From: Lewinellaceae bacterium
GTDB taxonomy: Bacteria; Bacteroidota; Bacteroidia; Chitinophagales; Saprospiraceae
Direction: 5' to 3'
Assembly: GCA_020636315.1 (NCBI GenBank)
Contig: JACJYA010000002.1
Location: 496,001-560,000, forward strand
DNA length: 64,000 nucleotides
A program made the translations under genes and the position numbers. The notes below the pieces were generated by a model. It saw nothing but the letters and a program-made list of their open reading frames with translations. It did no database searches and was not told where the DNA came from. This document shows, in pieces, positions 17,104-26,697 of this stretch (position 1 is the first letter of the stretch; every line of letters starts with the position of its first letter).

Positions 17104-20100
17104 ATGACAAAAGCAGATACCGACATCCACGTTGAGGCCAGCCAGGTGCAGATAGAGGGCGAAACCTACTTCCGGATCTCGAATAGTGACGCCATGCGCC
17201 CTTTTTTCATGAGCATCGTCAGCGACTCCAACCACTGGATGTTCATATCGAGTAACGGAGGACTGACCGCCGGCCGAAAGAATGCCGAGCATGCTCTCTT
17301 TCCCTATTATACGGATGATAAGATCACGGAATCTGCTGAAATTACAGGCAGCAAGGCCATCTTTTGGGTGCGCCGGGGAAAGGAGGAGCCCCGGTTGTGG
17401 GAACCTTTCTCCGTCAGAGGCGGCCACGAATACCGGATCAGCAGAAACCTCTTCAAAAACTTATACGGCAATAAGATATTGTTTGAAGAAATCAACCACA
17501 CCCTGGGCCTCACCTTCCGATATCAGTGGAGTTCGAGTGACACCTACGGCTTTGTCCGGCAATCCACACTGATCAACAATTCACCTCAGGAAGTAAACGT
17601 CACTATTCTGGACGGCATCCAGAATATACTGCCCAGTGGAGTGCCGAGTGAATTGCAGATGAGGTCCAGCAATCTGGTCGATGCGTACAAAAAAAGTGAA
17701 CTCGAAAAGGATACGGGGCTGGGTATTTACGCGCTTAGTGCGATCATTGTCGATAAGGCGGAGCCCAGCGAGGCATTGAAAGCCAATATCGCGTGGCAGC
17801 TCGGCATAGAGGATGCTGAATACCTCTTGTCATCATTACAACTGGAACAGTTTAGAAAAGGGCTGCCGGTTCAGGAAGAAACGGACGTCCGGGGAGAGAA
17901 GGGCGCCTATTTCATTCACACTGAGGCCAGCCTGGCCGCCGGGGCGGAAAAGCAGTGGATGATCATGGCCGATGTCAACAAAAATCATTCGGCGCTGGCC
18001 AGCCTTATGGATCTCATCAGGCGGGAACGGCGGCTGGGCCAGATGGTGAGGGAAGACATCGAACGAGGCACCAGCCGCCTTGTGGGATTGGCCGCGGCCG
18101 CCGACGGCCTGCAATTGACGGCGGATGCCTACCGGGACGCCCGCCATTTCTCCAATACCCTGTTCAATATCATGCGGGGCGGAATATTCGACCAAAATTA
18201 CCAGATCGAAAAGCAGGACTTTAGCCATTACCTGGCAAAAGCGAACAAAGAGGTTTATGAAGGAGCCGGAAAACTGCTTCGGGAACTTCCCGAACTTTTC
18301 TCCCTTACGGAACTGCGGCAGGTTGCCGATAATAGCGATGATGTCAATTTCCGAAGGCTGGCCCTGGAATATATGCCGCTGAAATTCAGCCGGCGCCACG
18401 GCGACCCCAGCCGGCCCTGGAATAAATTCTCCATCAATACCCGCAGTGAAACAGATGGATCAAAGATCCTGGACTATGAGGGGAACTGGCGGGATATTTT
18501 CCAGAATTGGGAAGCTCTGGCTCATTCCTATCCCGGTTTTGTCGAAAGTATGATCCACAAATTCCTGAACGCGACGACTTTCGATGGGTACAACCCCTAC
18601 CGGGTCACCAAAGATGGCTTCGACTGGGAAACGATAGAGCCCGACGACCCCTGGTCATACATCGGCTACTGGGGAGATCATCAGATTATCTACCTGCTCA
18701 AGTTCCTGGAGTTTCTCGAAGAATATGCTCCCGGTGAATTGAGCACCTATTTCGGCCAGGCATGTTTCGTCTATGCCAACGTGCCCTACCGGATCAAACC
18801 CTTTGCCGACCTGTTGAAAGGCCCCAAAGATACCATTGAGTTCGACCATGAAGCAGACCTCAGGATAAGGGAGAAGCGGACTGAATTGGGAGCCGACGGC
18901 GCGTTACTGCAGGATCGGAATGGCGCCATTCACCAGGCCAACTTCATTGAGAAGATACTGGCCACAGTTCTGGCCAAGCTCTCCAATTTTATCCCGGAAG
19001 GCGGTATTTGGATGAATACCCAGCGCCCGGAATGGAATGACGCCAACAACGCTTTGGTCGGAAACGGAGTGTCGATGGTCACGCTCTACTACCTGCGGCG
19101 TTTCCTCCATTTTTTCAAGGGCCGGTTTGCCGCTTCGGGCCGGAAGGAAGTTTTGGCCTCTTCTGAGTTGGTGGAATTTTTTAACGGGGTGAAGGAGGCC
19201 TTTGGCCAACACCAGCATTTACTGGCGGGGACAATCGATGACAGAGGCCGCAAACTGATCCTGGCCGGCGTAGGGCAGGCAGCTAGCGATTACCGGTCTA
19301 AAATTTACGAGCAGGGTTTTTCGGGCGACAGGAAACCGATCAGCCTTCAGAGCCTGGAGGATTTCATCACCCTGTGCCTTAAGTATCTGGAGCACTCCAT
19401 AACAGCGAACAAACGCCCCGATAATTTATACCACGCCTATAACCTGATGGCTGTCACAAATGATGAGGAGATATCCCTGTCCCATTTAAGTGAAATGCTG
19501 GAAGGCCAGGTAGCGGTATTGAGCTCGGGGTATCTTTCTTCCAAAGAAGCGCTGAAGCTTTTAGATGCCCTCAAAAGCAGCAGGCTTTTCCGGGCCGATC
19601 AATACAGCTATGTGCTCTACCCGGACAAGGATCTTCCGCGGTTTATGGAGAAAAACAACATTCCCGAAGCCTCAGTCGCCGCATCACCCCTTCTGCAACG
19701 GCTTGTAGAGGACGGCAATATCGAGGTCATCGAACAGGATATCAACGGCGCCTACCATTTCAACGGCAATTTCAAGAACGCCAATGACCTCCGCCGCGCC
19801 ATGGAGACGCTTTCCCGCACCACGCCCGGGTATGCGCCATTGGTCGATTCAGATTCCGGGCAGGTGCTGCAGATATTTGAAGAGGTGTTCAACCACAAAG
19901 CATTTACCGGGCGGTCGGGCACCTTTTATGGCTATGAAGGGCTCGGGTCCATCTACTGGCACATGGTATCCAAATTGCTGTTGGCCGTACAGGAATGCTG
20001 CCTGAAAGCGATAGAAAGCCACGAAAGTGAAGAAGTGGCCGGGAAATTGCTGGAGCACTACTATGAGATCAATGAAGGGATCGGCGTGCACAAACCCCCA

Positions 20101-20556
20101 TCGCTGTACGGAGCATTCTCCACCGACCCTTACTCTCATACGCCGGCAGGCAGGGGCGCCCAGCAACCGGGTATGACGGGCCAGGTAAAAGAGGATATCC
20201 TGAGCAGGTTTGGAGAACTGGGCGTATTCTTCAGAGACGGCCGGTTGTGTTTCGATCCGTGCTTATTGAGAAAAGAGGAGTTTGTTGAACAACCCGAAAC
20301 GTTCGAGTATGTCGATATCTACTCGGCAAAGCAACAGATAGCGCTCGAAGCAGGCTCGCTCTGCTTCACCTGCTGCCAGGTGCCGGTCATCTACCAGCTC
20401 GCGGAGCGCGAGGGCATCGAGGCCAAACACAAGAACCAGGCATCCACCCGGTTCGACTCGCTGGAGCTCGACCCGGACACGAGCAAAAAGGTCTTTGCCA
20501 GAACCGGCGAAGTACTCATGGTTACCGTACAGGTCAATGCCAAAAGGCTCAAATAA
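17104..20556 (+). CDS. Probable beta-1,3-glucan phosphorylase (GH149/GH161-like)
   Basis: The 1150-residue protein has no signal peptide and so should be cytoplasmic. Its layout is that of the GH94-related phosphorylases: an N-terminal beta-sandwich (about 10-290, LWEPFSVRGGHEYRI) and then an (alpha/alpha)6 catalytic part. The likely catalytic acid is D646 in PEWNDANNALVGNG, the counterpart of the GH94 WND motif. GH149 and GH161 enzymes have this length, occur beside GH16, GH17 and GH30 genes, and split beta-1,3-oligoglucans with phosphate to give glucose 1-phosphate. The family is recognised by length, motif and context; I cannot choose between GH149 and GH161. Energy-saving breakdown of imported oligosaccharides fits the neighbouring transporters. 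Confidence 0.75.
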   Translation: MTKADTDIHVEASQVQIEGETYFRISNSDAMRPFFMSIVSDSNHWMFISSNGGLTAGRKNAEHALFPYYTDDKITESAEITGSKAIFWVRRGKEEPRLWEPFSVRGGHEYRISRNLFKNLYGNKILFEEINHTLGLTFRYQWSSSDTYGFVRQSTLINNSPQEVNVTILDGIQNILPSGVPSELQMRSSNLVDAYKKSELEKDTGLGIYALSAIIVDKAEPSEALKANIAWQLGIEDAEYLLSSLQLEQFRKGLPVQEETDVRGEKGAYFIHTEASLAAGAEKQWMIMADVNKNHSALASLMDLIRRERRLGQMVREDIERGTSRLVGLAAAADGLQLTADAYRDARHFSNTLFNIMRGGIFDQNYQIEKQDFSHYLAKANKEVYEGAGKLLRELPELFSLTELRQVADNSDDVNFRRLALEYMPLKFSRRHGDPSRPWNKFSINTRSETDGSKILDYEGNWRDIFQNWEALAHSYPGFVESMIHKFLNATTFDGYNPYRVTKDGFDWETIEPDDPWSYIGYWGDHQIIYLLKFLEFLEEYAPGELSTYFGQACFVYANVPYRIKPFADLLKGPKDTIEFDHEADLRIREKRTELGADGALLQDRNGAIHQANFIEKILATVLAKLSNFIPEGGIWMNTQRPEWNDANNALVGNGVSMVTLYYLRRFLHFFKGRFAASGRKEVLASSELVEFFNGVKEAFGQHQHLLAGTIDDRGRKLILAGVGQAASDYRSKIYEQGFSGDRKPISLQSLEDFITLCLKYLEHSITANKRPDNLYHAYNLMAVTNDEEISLSHLSEMLEGQVAVLSSGYLSSKEALKLLDALKSSRLFRADQYSYVLYPDKDLPRFMEKNNIPEASVAASPLLQRLVEDGNIEVIEQDINGAYHFNGNFKNANDLRRAMETLSRTTPGYAPLVDSDSGQVLQIFEEVFNHKAFTGRSGTFYGYEGLGSIYWHMVSKLLLAVQECCLKAIESHESEEVAGKLLEHYYEINEGIGVHKPPSLYGAFSTDPYSHTPAGRGAQQPGMTGQVKEDILSRFGELGVFFRDGRLCFDPCLLRKEEFVEQPETFEYVDIYSAKQQIALEAGSLCFTCCQVPVIYQLAEREGIEAKHKNQASTRFDSLELDPDTSKKVFARTGEVLMVTVQVNAKRLK

Positions 20557-20590
20557 GCCTCCGGCAACTCACCTACAAGGGCTGAAGCAA

Positions 20591-20638
20591 GCCGCCCTGT
20601 TGGAAGAAACCCTGGCGCCGCCGGTAAAAGAATGGTGA
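20591..20638 (+). pseudogene. Leftover 3' end of a GH17 gene
   Basis: These 48 bases read AALLEETLAPPVKEW and stop. The last codons of the GH17 gene at 16992-17036 read AALLEEVLAPPVKE and stop. About 38 of 45 bases agree. The fragment has no start or upstream coding sequence and stands between the phosphorylase stop and the GH30 start, so it is best read as the trace of a duplicated and then deleted GH17 copy. Confidence 0.65.
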
Positions 20639-20671
20639 GCTTTTGGGGTTACGGACTAGAAAATACTGAAA

Positions 20672-22165
20672 ATGAATAGACTATACCAATATTATTTCAC
20701 TCTGCTAACAGCGGCCATGTTCAGCGCCTGTACTTCCGAAAAACCTTTAGAAGTGGAGGTATATGAAACCTCCGCAGCCGGTAATCAGCTCAAAAAACTG
20801 ACGGAATTCTCCTCTGGGGAAAATGCGGTGAACATCAAATTATTGCCGGATGAAACCTTTCAAACCATCACCGGGTTCGGAGGCTCCTTTACCGAGGCGT
20901 CCGCGTACCTGCTGAACCAGCTGGGCCGGGAAAACCGCGCCCGTATCCTGGAGGCCTACTTTGGGGAAAGCGGAGCAAAATATTCTCTCACCCGCACCCA
21001 TATAAATTCGTGTGATTTCTCGTTGAGCAGTTATTCCTATGCGCCGGTGGCCGGCGATACGGCCCTGCAACATTTCTCCATAGAAGAAGACCGCGAGGAT
21101 ATCATTCCCATGATCAGGGAGGCCATGGCGATATCCAAAGATGGGTTCAAGATCATCTCCTCGCCCTGGACGGCGCCGCCCTGGATGAAGGATAACAACA
21201 ACTGGGTGGGCGGCCGGTTATTGCCCGAATATTACGATACCTGGGCCTTGTTCTTCTCCAAATATATCGACGCATACAAGGCCGAAGGGATTGATATCTG
21301 GGGCTTCACCGTGGAGAACGAACCGCTGGGCAACGGCAACAACTGGGAAAGCATGCACTTCACCCCGGAGGAAATGACCCTTTTTGTGCAAAACCACCTG
21401 GGCCCCAAACTGGAGGCCGGCGGCAAAGGCGATATCAAGATACTGGGCTATGATCAAAACCGGGAACATTTGAATGAATGGGTGGATGTAATGTTCAAAG
21501 ATGAGGCCTCATCAAAATATTATGATGGCACTGCTATACATTGGTACGCCAGCACTTACGAGGTATTCCCGGAAGCCTTGCAATATGCCCATAACAAAGC
21601 TCCCGGCAAACACCTGATCCAATCCGAAGCCTGTGTGGATGCCGAGGTGCCCAAATGGCAGGATGATCAGTGGTACTGGTCAAAAGAAGCCACCGACTGG
21701 GGATGGGACTGGGCGCCGGAAGGCCAGAAACACCTTCATCCGAAATACGTCCCGGTTTACCGCTACGCCCGCGATATCATCGGCTGCCTCAACAATTGGG
21801 TCGATGGCTGGGTGGACTGGAACATGGTGCTGGACAAGAAGGGCGGCCCCAACTGGTTCAGGAACTGGTGTGTGGCGCCGGTGATCGTAGATCCGGAAAA
21901 GGACGAGGTGTATTTCACGCCGCTCTATTATACTTTGGCGCATTTTAGTAAATTCATCCGTCCGGGCGCCATAAGGATCGGATTTGAGAATCCGGATCCG
22001 GACCTGATGGTGGCCGCTGCACAAAACCCGGATGGTTCTATTGCGGTAGTAGTTTTTAATCCTGGTGAAAGTGCAAAGGGTATAAACCTTTCATCAGGTG
22101 AAGGGTCAATCAATATTTCAATAAGCGCCCAGGCTATTCAAACCATTGTGATTTCCAATAAATGA
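20672..22165 (+). CDS. GH30 glycosidase, lipoprotein (likely beta-1,6-glucanase or beta-glucosidase type)
   Basis: The 497-residue lipoprotein (signal to MFSAC) is a GH30 enzyme with a TIM barrel and a small C-terminal beta domain. The family start motif ITGFGGSFTEAS is present, the acid/base is E217 in FTVENEP, and the nucleophile is E319 in LIQSEACVD. The sequence resembles the GH30 group with glucosylceramidases and beta-1,6-glucanases rather than the xylanase group. In this locus, removal of beta-1,6 branches from laminarin is the likely job, inferred from context. Compare the different GH30 xylanase at 57363. Confidence 0.85.
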   Translation: MNRLYQYYFTLLTAAMFSACTSEKPLEVEVYETSAAGNQLKKLTEFSSGENAVNIKLLPDETFQTITGFGGSFTEASAYLLNQLGRENRARILEAYFGESGAKYSLTRTHINSCDFSLSSYSYAPVAGDTALQHFSIEEDREDIIPMIREAMAISKDGFKIISSPWTAPPWMKDNNNWVGGRLLPEYYDTWALFFSKYIDAYKAEGIDIWGFTVENEPLGNGNNWESMHFTPEEMTLFVQNHLGPKLEAGGKGDIKILGYDQNREHLNEWVDVMFKDEASSKYYDGTAIHWYASTYEVFPEALQYAHNKAPGKHLIQSEACVDAEVPKWQDDQWYWSKEATDWGWDWAPEGQKHLHPKYVPVYRYARDIIGCLNNWVDGWVDWNMVLDKKGGPNWFRNWCVAPVIVDPEKDEVYFTPLYYTLAHFSKFIRPGAIRIGFENPDPDLMVAAAQNPDGSIAVVVFNPGESAKGINLSSGEGSINISISAQAIQTIVISNK

Positions 22166-22203
22166 TACTGCCAACTAAAGGTTATTAATCAAAACGAAAA
22201 GTC

Positions 22204-23634
22204 ATGTCAAAATATAAAACTGCCGCTAGTGATAGAGTCCCTATTGTTCAAAAGGCTGCCTTCGGCGCCGGCCACCTGGTAAATAACCTTTTGCCGGGCG
22301 CATTGGGGATCTTCATGTTCTTTTTGCTAACTGCCTTTGGGATGGATCCTTTTCTGGCAGGGATACTAGGTGGTTTGCCAAGGTTATTTGATGCCGTTAC
22401 TGACCCTATCATGGGGTTTATTTCTGACAATACCAGATCGAGGTTTGGGCGCAGAAGGCCCTATATTTTTGCAGGCGCTATATTAAGCGGAGTATTATTT
22501 GCCATCTTGTGGCAGCTTGATGAGAATAATTCGCAAGTATTCAATTTCTGGTATTTTCTCATCGTATCGCTGATCTATTTAATTGGAAATACCATCTTCT
22601 CAACACCTTTGATCGGATTGGGATACGAAATGACTTCGGATTATAACGAACGTACCCGCCTGATGGCATTTTCACAAATAGTAGGCCAGGTCGCCTGGAT
22701 GATCGTTCCCTGGTTTTGGGTGCTTATCGCCGACCCTGACCTGTTTGAGTCACAAGCCGTTGGTGTTCGGCAACTTTCCATAATTGTCGGCGCTATATGT
22801 GTCGTTTTAGGGATATTACCGGCTATTTTCTGTAAAGGCATCGATGCTTCACACATGGGAAATAGAAAAGAATTATCGTTTCGTTCTTTGTTCTCTAATT
22901 TGAAAGACCTTTTCCAGGGGATTATTGAGGTCAGTAAAAACAAGCCCTTTGTCAAGTTGTGCGGCGCTACATTTTTGGTCTTCAACGGATTTCAGATGGT
23001 GGCGTCCTTCAGCTTTTTCATCATCGTCTTCTACATGTTCAAGGGCGACTACGGCCTGGCCGGCAACTGGCCGGCGTGGTTTTCCACCATCAGCGCCGTG
23101 GTCACTGCTTTTATGGTCATTCCTATTATTACCTGGATGGCGAATAAAGTGGGCAAAAGAAAAGCTTTTATCATTTCCACTGCTATTTCCATCGTAGGAT
23201 ATGGCCTCAAGTGGTGGGGGTTCAACCCGGCCAATCCGTGGTTAATCTTTATGCCCATTCCGTTAATGGCATTCGGTATAGGTGGCTTGTTTACATTAAT
23301 GATGAGTATGACGGCGGATGTGTGCGACCTGGATGAATTGAATAATGGTATGCCTCGCAAAGAAGGAACATTTGGCGCCATCTATTGGTGGATGGTGAAA
23401 CTCGGCCAGGGATTGGCCCTGGTTCTGGGCGGATTGGTATTAAAAATGGTAGGTTTTGACCAAACGTTGGCTCAGCAAACCGCTGAAACGATGACCAATT
23501 TGCGCATTGCTGATATCGCCATTCCGGCATTCACGGCCGGATTGGCCATTTGGGTCATGTGGACGTACAGTCTGACGGAAGATCGGGCAAGAGAAATAAA
23601 AGCAGAGTTGGAATCGCGCCGGGGGAAATTATAA
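22204..23634 (+). CDS. GPH-family sugar:cation symporter (MFS)
   Basis: The 476-residue inner-membrane protein has about 12 hydrophobic segments. The GPH/MelB signature is seen near the N-terminus (RLFDAVTDPIMGFISDNTRSRFGRRRPYI), with a second conserved block MSMTADVCDLDEL at about 365. It should import a glycoside with a cation. It follows the GH30 gene after 38 bases and is a paralogue of the transporter half of the protein at 24302-26656. The substrate is likely a short beta-glucan, by context only. Confidence 0.9.
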   Translation: MSKYKTAASDRVPIVQKAAFGAGHLVNNLLPGALGIFMFFLLTAFGMDPFLAGILGGLPRLFDAVTDPIMGFISDNTRSRFGRRRPYIFAGAILSGVLFAILWQLDENNSQVFNFWYFLIVSLIYLIGNTIFSTPLIGLGYEMTSDYNERTRLMAFSQIVGQVAWMIVPWFWVLIADPDLFESQAVGVRQLSIIVGAICVVLGILPAIFCKGIDASHMGNRKELSFRSLFSNLKDLFQGIIEVSKNKPFVKLCGATFLVFNGFQMVASFSFFIIVFYMFKGDYGLAGNWPAWFSTISAVVTAFMVIPIITWMANKVGKRKAFIISTAISIVGYGLKWWGFNPANPWLIFMPIPLMAFGIGGLFTLMMSMTADVCDLDELNNGMPRKEGTFGAIYWWMVKLGQGLALVLGGLVLKMVGFDQTLAQQTAETMTNLRIADIAIPAFTAGLAIWVMWTYSLTEDRAREIKAELESRRGKL

Positions 23635-23660
23635 TTATGCCATTTCAAAAATCGTAGAAT

Positions 23661-24284
23661 ATGTCTGCAGAATTAGTAATCATGATAGTGGGTGCTGTTT
23701 TAACGCTCATTGCGATCGTTGACAGCATAAAGCTGGGCCTGATGGATATCAAAATGAGAATTCTACTGGGGATCATTGGTTTCATGTTGATCATTTTCGG
23801 TGGATACTCCTACGGAACGGCTACAACGCTAAGCCAGATCGAGCAAGTGGCGGAAGGAAATAAATTGCAGGTAGAGTATCCGGTTAACAAGGTTCAGATC
23901 ATCTCGCCGGTCAAAGGCGATTCCGTCAAATGCCGGATCTTAACGATGGGGGTTTATCCGGAATCTCATGATAAAGATATTTGGGTGCTGTTAAAACCCT
24001 CAGATAATAAATATTATCCCCAATCGGATTATACCAACACCTCCTTTAAAAGGAACGGGGAATGGCAGGTTATCACCAGGTTTGGAGGTGACAAGGGGGA
24101 ATCTTATGATATAATCGCTTACGAAACGGATTCATTAGCCTCTCAATTTTTTAGCGCCACCATTCAAAGTTGGAAAGAAGCGTTATCTTATCCCGGTTTA
24201 GAACCGGAAGAGCTTCCTGATGGCGCTAAGGAAGTTGACAGGATCACGGTGTCATTGAAAGAGAATTGCAGAGGTGTCTTCTAA
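23661..24284 (+). CDS. Small membrane-anchored protein of unknown function between two transporters
   Basis: I do not recognise this 207-residue protein. It has two hydrophobic segments near the N-terminus (about 3-22 and 33-51) and then a soluble part of about 150 residues with a beta-rich look (VQIISPVKGDSV, DIWVLLKPSDNKYY, EWQVITRFGG, YDIIAYETD). With two segments, the soluble part would lie on the same side as the N-terminus. It is 26 bases after one GPH symporter and 17 bases before the symporter-GH17 fusion, so it belongs to the operon and may be a partner of the transporters. Confidence 0.7.
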   Translation: MSAELVIMIVGAVLTLIAIVDSIKLGLMDIKMRILLGIIGFMLIIFGGYSYGTATTLSQIEQVAEGNKLQVEYPVNKVQIISPVKGDSVKCRILTMGVYPESHDKDIWVLLKPSDNKYYPQSDYTNTSFKRNGEWQVITRFGGDKGESYDIIAYETDSLASQFFSATIQSWKEALSYPGLEPEELPDGAKEVDRITVSLKENCRGVF

Positions 24285-24301
24285 TAGAACCAACTTTTAA
24301 A

Positions 24302-26656
24302 ATGAGCAGCACAAAAACAGCCACGCACAAAGTCCCTTTCGGGCAAAAGGTAGCCTTTGGATTGGGAATGCTCGCGAACCAAATGTTCCCGGCCGCCCTG
24401 GGGATTTTTATGGTTGTACTGGTACAGGACCTGGGGTTCCCCGGCTGGATGTGGGGGATCCTGTTTTTCCTCCCACGGGTCTTTGATTCCATCACCGATC
24501 CCATCATGGGGTTTATTTCCGACAACACCCGTTCGATATGGGGGCGGCGAAGGCAGTACGTCTTTATAGGCGCCATTATCCTGGGAATTGCATTTGTTGT
24601 GATGTGGCAATTGTACAGAGAGAACGGGGTGGACTACAACTTCACCTACTTCTTACTCTGGTCATTTGTATTTTATCTGGGGCTGACCATTTTCAGCGTG
24701 CCATACGTCGCCATGGGTTATGAGATGAGCGACGATTTTCACGAGCGCACCGACATTATGGCCGTCGCTCAGTGGATCGGGCAGTGGGCCTGGGTGATCG
24801 CACCCTGGTTTTGGGTAGTCATGTATGATCCGGGTTGGTTCCCAAATGCCGATTCGGCGACAAGGACACTATCCATCTGGGTTGGGGTATCCTGCATGAT
24901 CCTGGCGATGATCCCCGCCATTTTTATAAAGAGCAAATCCACCAAAGATGACGATAGCCTGGTTCCGTTAAGCCTAAGCAATATCGGTGGCGGCCTCAAA
25001 GAAATACTGAATGGGTTTGTGGAAGCTTTCCGGTCCGTTCCGTTCCGGAAATTGTGTATTTCGACTTTTCTGATCTTCAATGCTTTCAATACGGTTGCCG
25101 CCTTCTCGTTCTTTATTATTGTTTATCATTTGTTCAACGGTAATGCGGGAGCAGCCGGCGTATGGCCTACCCTTTTCGGAAGCGTAGGCGCCCTGGTGAC
25201 CACCTTTGCCGTGATCCCCACTGTGGCCTGGATGTCCAAAAAAATGGGAAAGAAAAATGCCTTCATGCTCTCGCAGGGCATTTCCATCGTGGGATATATT
25301 CTGCTTTGGTTCCTGTTCATACCGGGAAAACCGTATATGTTCATTTTTGCCCTCCCGTTCTTTTCCTTTGGGATCGGCAGCCTGTTCACCCTGATGATGT
25401 CTATGACGGCCGATGTATGCGACCTGGACGAACTGAATACGGGCAAAAGGCGGGAAGGCATTTTCGGCGCCATTTACTGGTGGATGGTGAAGTTTGGTTT
25501 TGCCATTGCCGGGCTGTTGAGCGGCGCCATAATGACCCTGGTTGGGTTTAATCCGGATGCCGGCGTTCAGCCGGAGGGAGCCGTGACCGGTTTGAGGCTG
25601 TTTTATTCCGGAGTACCCATGTTCGGAACGCTTATTGCCATGCTGGTAATGCGCACCTATGATGTTACAGAAGAAAAGGCCCATGAAATACGGGCTGCCA
25701 TAGAGCGGAAAAAAAAGGCCAAAAAAAGTTCATCCGCGTATTTGCCGGGCAAGTTGCTTTCCCTGTTAGAAGGCAGATTGAATCTGAATGGCCTTCCCGG
25801 ATTGAATTTTAACGGACAGTCCACGGCAGAGATCCAAGCCTTGTTTTCCACCACACTCAGAGACAGCCTGCACGGGCTCTGTTTCAGTCCCTACGTAGAG
25901 GGCCAGGAAGCGGGGGATATATTGTCGGAATCCCAGATCCGCCGAAGGTTGGAAATCATTATGCCCTACACCAAATGGATACGCTCTTTTTCCTGTACCG
26001 AAGGCAATGAACTGATCCCCAGGATCGCCCACGACAAAGGCCTGAAAACAATGGTGGGCGCCTGGATCAGCAGTGACCGGGAGCGCAACGAAAGAGAAAT
26101 TGAAGCCCTGGTAAAACTGGCCAGGGACGGTTTGGTGGATATAGCGGCGGTAGGCAATGAAGTATTGCTTCGCAATGAACTCTCCGAACAGGAAGTGATC
26201 GATTACATTCGTCAGGTCAGGGCATCAATCCCCTCTCACATTCCGGTAGGATATGTGGATGCCTATTATCATTTTCTGGAAAAGCCCGCTTTGACAGACG
26301 CTTGTGATGTGATCCTGATCAACTGTTACCCCTTCTGGGAAGGCGCCGATAACAGCCAGGCCCTGTTCTACGTGCAGCAAATGTACGAATTAACGCTAAA
26401 TGCGGCAGATGGCAAAAAAGTGATCATCGCCGAAACCGGATGGCCAAGCGACGGGCAGGAAGTATCGGATGCCCGGCCGTCAGCTGAAAATGCGATGAAA
26501 TACTTCATCAATGTTCAGCAGTGGGCTAAAAGCCAAAACATCGGCCTGTTCTATTTCTCCTCCTTTGACGAATCCTGGAAAGTCTATCACGAAGGGGAAG
26601 TAGGAACCCGGTGGGGGTTGTGGGATAAAACGGAAAAACCAAAATTTGTCCCCTGA
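24302..26656 (+). CDS. GPH sugar symporter fused to a GH17 glucanase domain
   Basis: The 784-residue protein joins two full domains without an internal stop. Residues 1 to about 475 are a 12-segment GPH symporter (RVFDSITDPIMGFISDNTRSIWGRRR, MSMTADVCDLDEL). A Lys-rich link (ERKKKAKKSS) follows, and residues about 495-784 are a GH17 domain with acid/base E620 in AAVGNEVLL and nucleophile E711 in IIAETGWPS. An even number of membrane segments places the GH17 part in the cytoplasm, at the exit of the transporter. The GH17 half is a close relative of the separate enzyme encoded next (26698). The frame begins at 24266, but ATG 24302 aligns with the start of the neighbouring symporter. Confidence 0.88.
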   Translation: MSSTKTATHKVPFGQKVAFGLGMLANQMFPAALGIFMVVLVQDLGFPGWMWGILFFLPRVFDSITDPIMGFISDNTRSIWGRRRQYVFIGAIILGIAFVVMWQLYRENGVDYNFTYFLLWSFVFYLGLTIFSVPYVAMGYEMSDDFHERTDIMAVAQWIGQWAWVIAPWFWVVMYDPGWFPNADSATRTLSIWVGVSCMILAMIPAIFIKSKSTKDDDSLVPLSLSNIGGGLKEILNGFVEAFRSVPFRKLCISTFLIFNAFNTVAAFSFFIIVYHLFNGNAGAAGVWPTLFGSVGALVTTFAVIPTVAWMSKKMGKKNAFMLSQGISIVGYILLWFLFIPGKPYMFIFALPFFSFGIGSLFTLMMSMTADVCDLDELNTGKRREGIFGAIYWWMVKFGFAIAGLLSGAIMTLVGFNPDAGVQPEGAVTGLRLFYSGVPMFGTLIAMLVMRTYDVTEEKAHEIRAAIERKKKAKKSSSAYLPGKLLSLLEGRLNLNGLPGLNFNGQSTAEIQALFSTTLRDSLHGLCFSPYVEGQEAGDILSESQIRRRLEIIMPYTKWIRSFSCTEGNELIPRIAHDKGLKTMVGAWISSDRERNEREIEALVKLARDGLVDIAAVGNEVLLRNELSEQEVIDYIRQVRASIPSHIPVGYVDAYYHFLEKPALTDACDVILINCYPFWEGADNSQALFYVQQMYELTLNAADGKKVIIAETGWPSDGQEVSDARPSAENAMKYFINVQQWAKSQNIGLFYFSSFDESWKVYHEGEVGTRWGLWDKTEKPKFVP

Positions 26657-26697
26657 GGTTAAATAGCTTCTTAAACCAACTTTAAATCGATAAAGAT

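Noticed and set aside
17104..20556. Naming the phosphorylase a cellobiose phosphorylase (GH94)
   Set aside because: It is about 1150 residues, longer than GH94 cellobiose phosphorylases (about 800), and its neighbours act on beta-1,3-glucan, so the GH149/GH161 type fits better.
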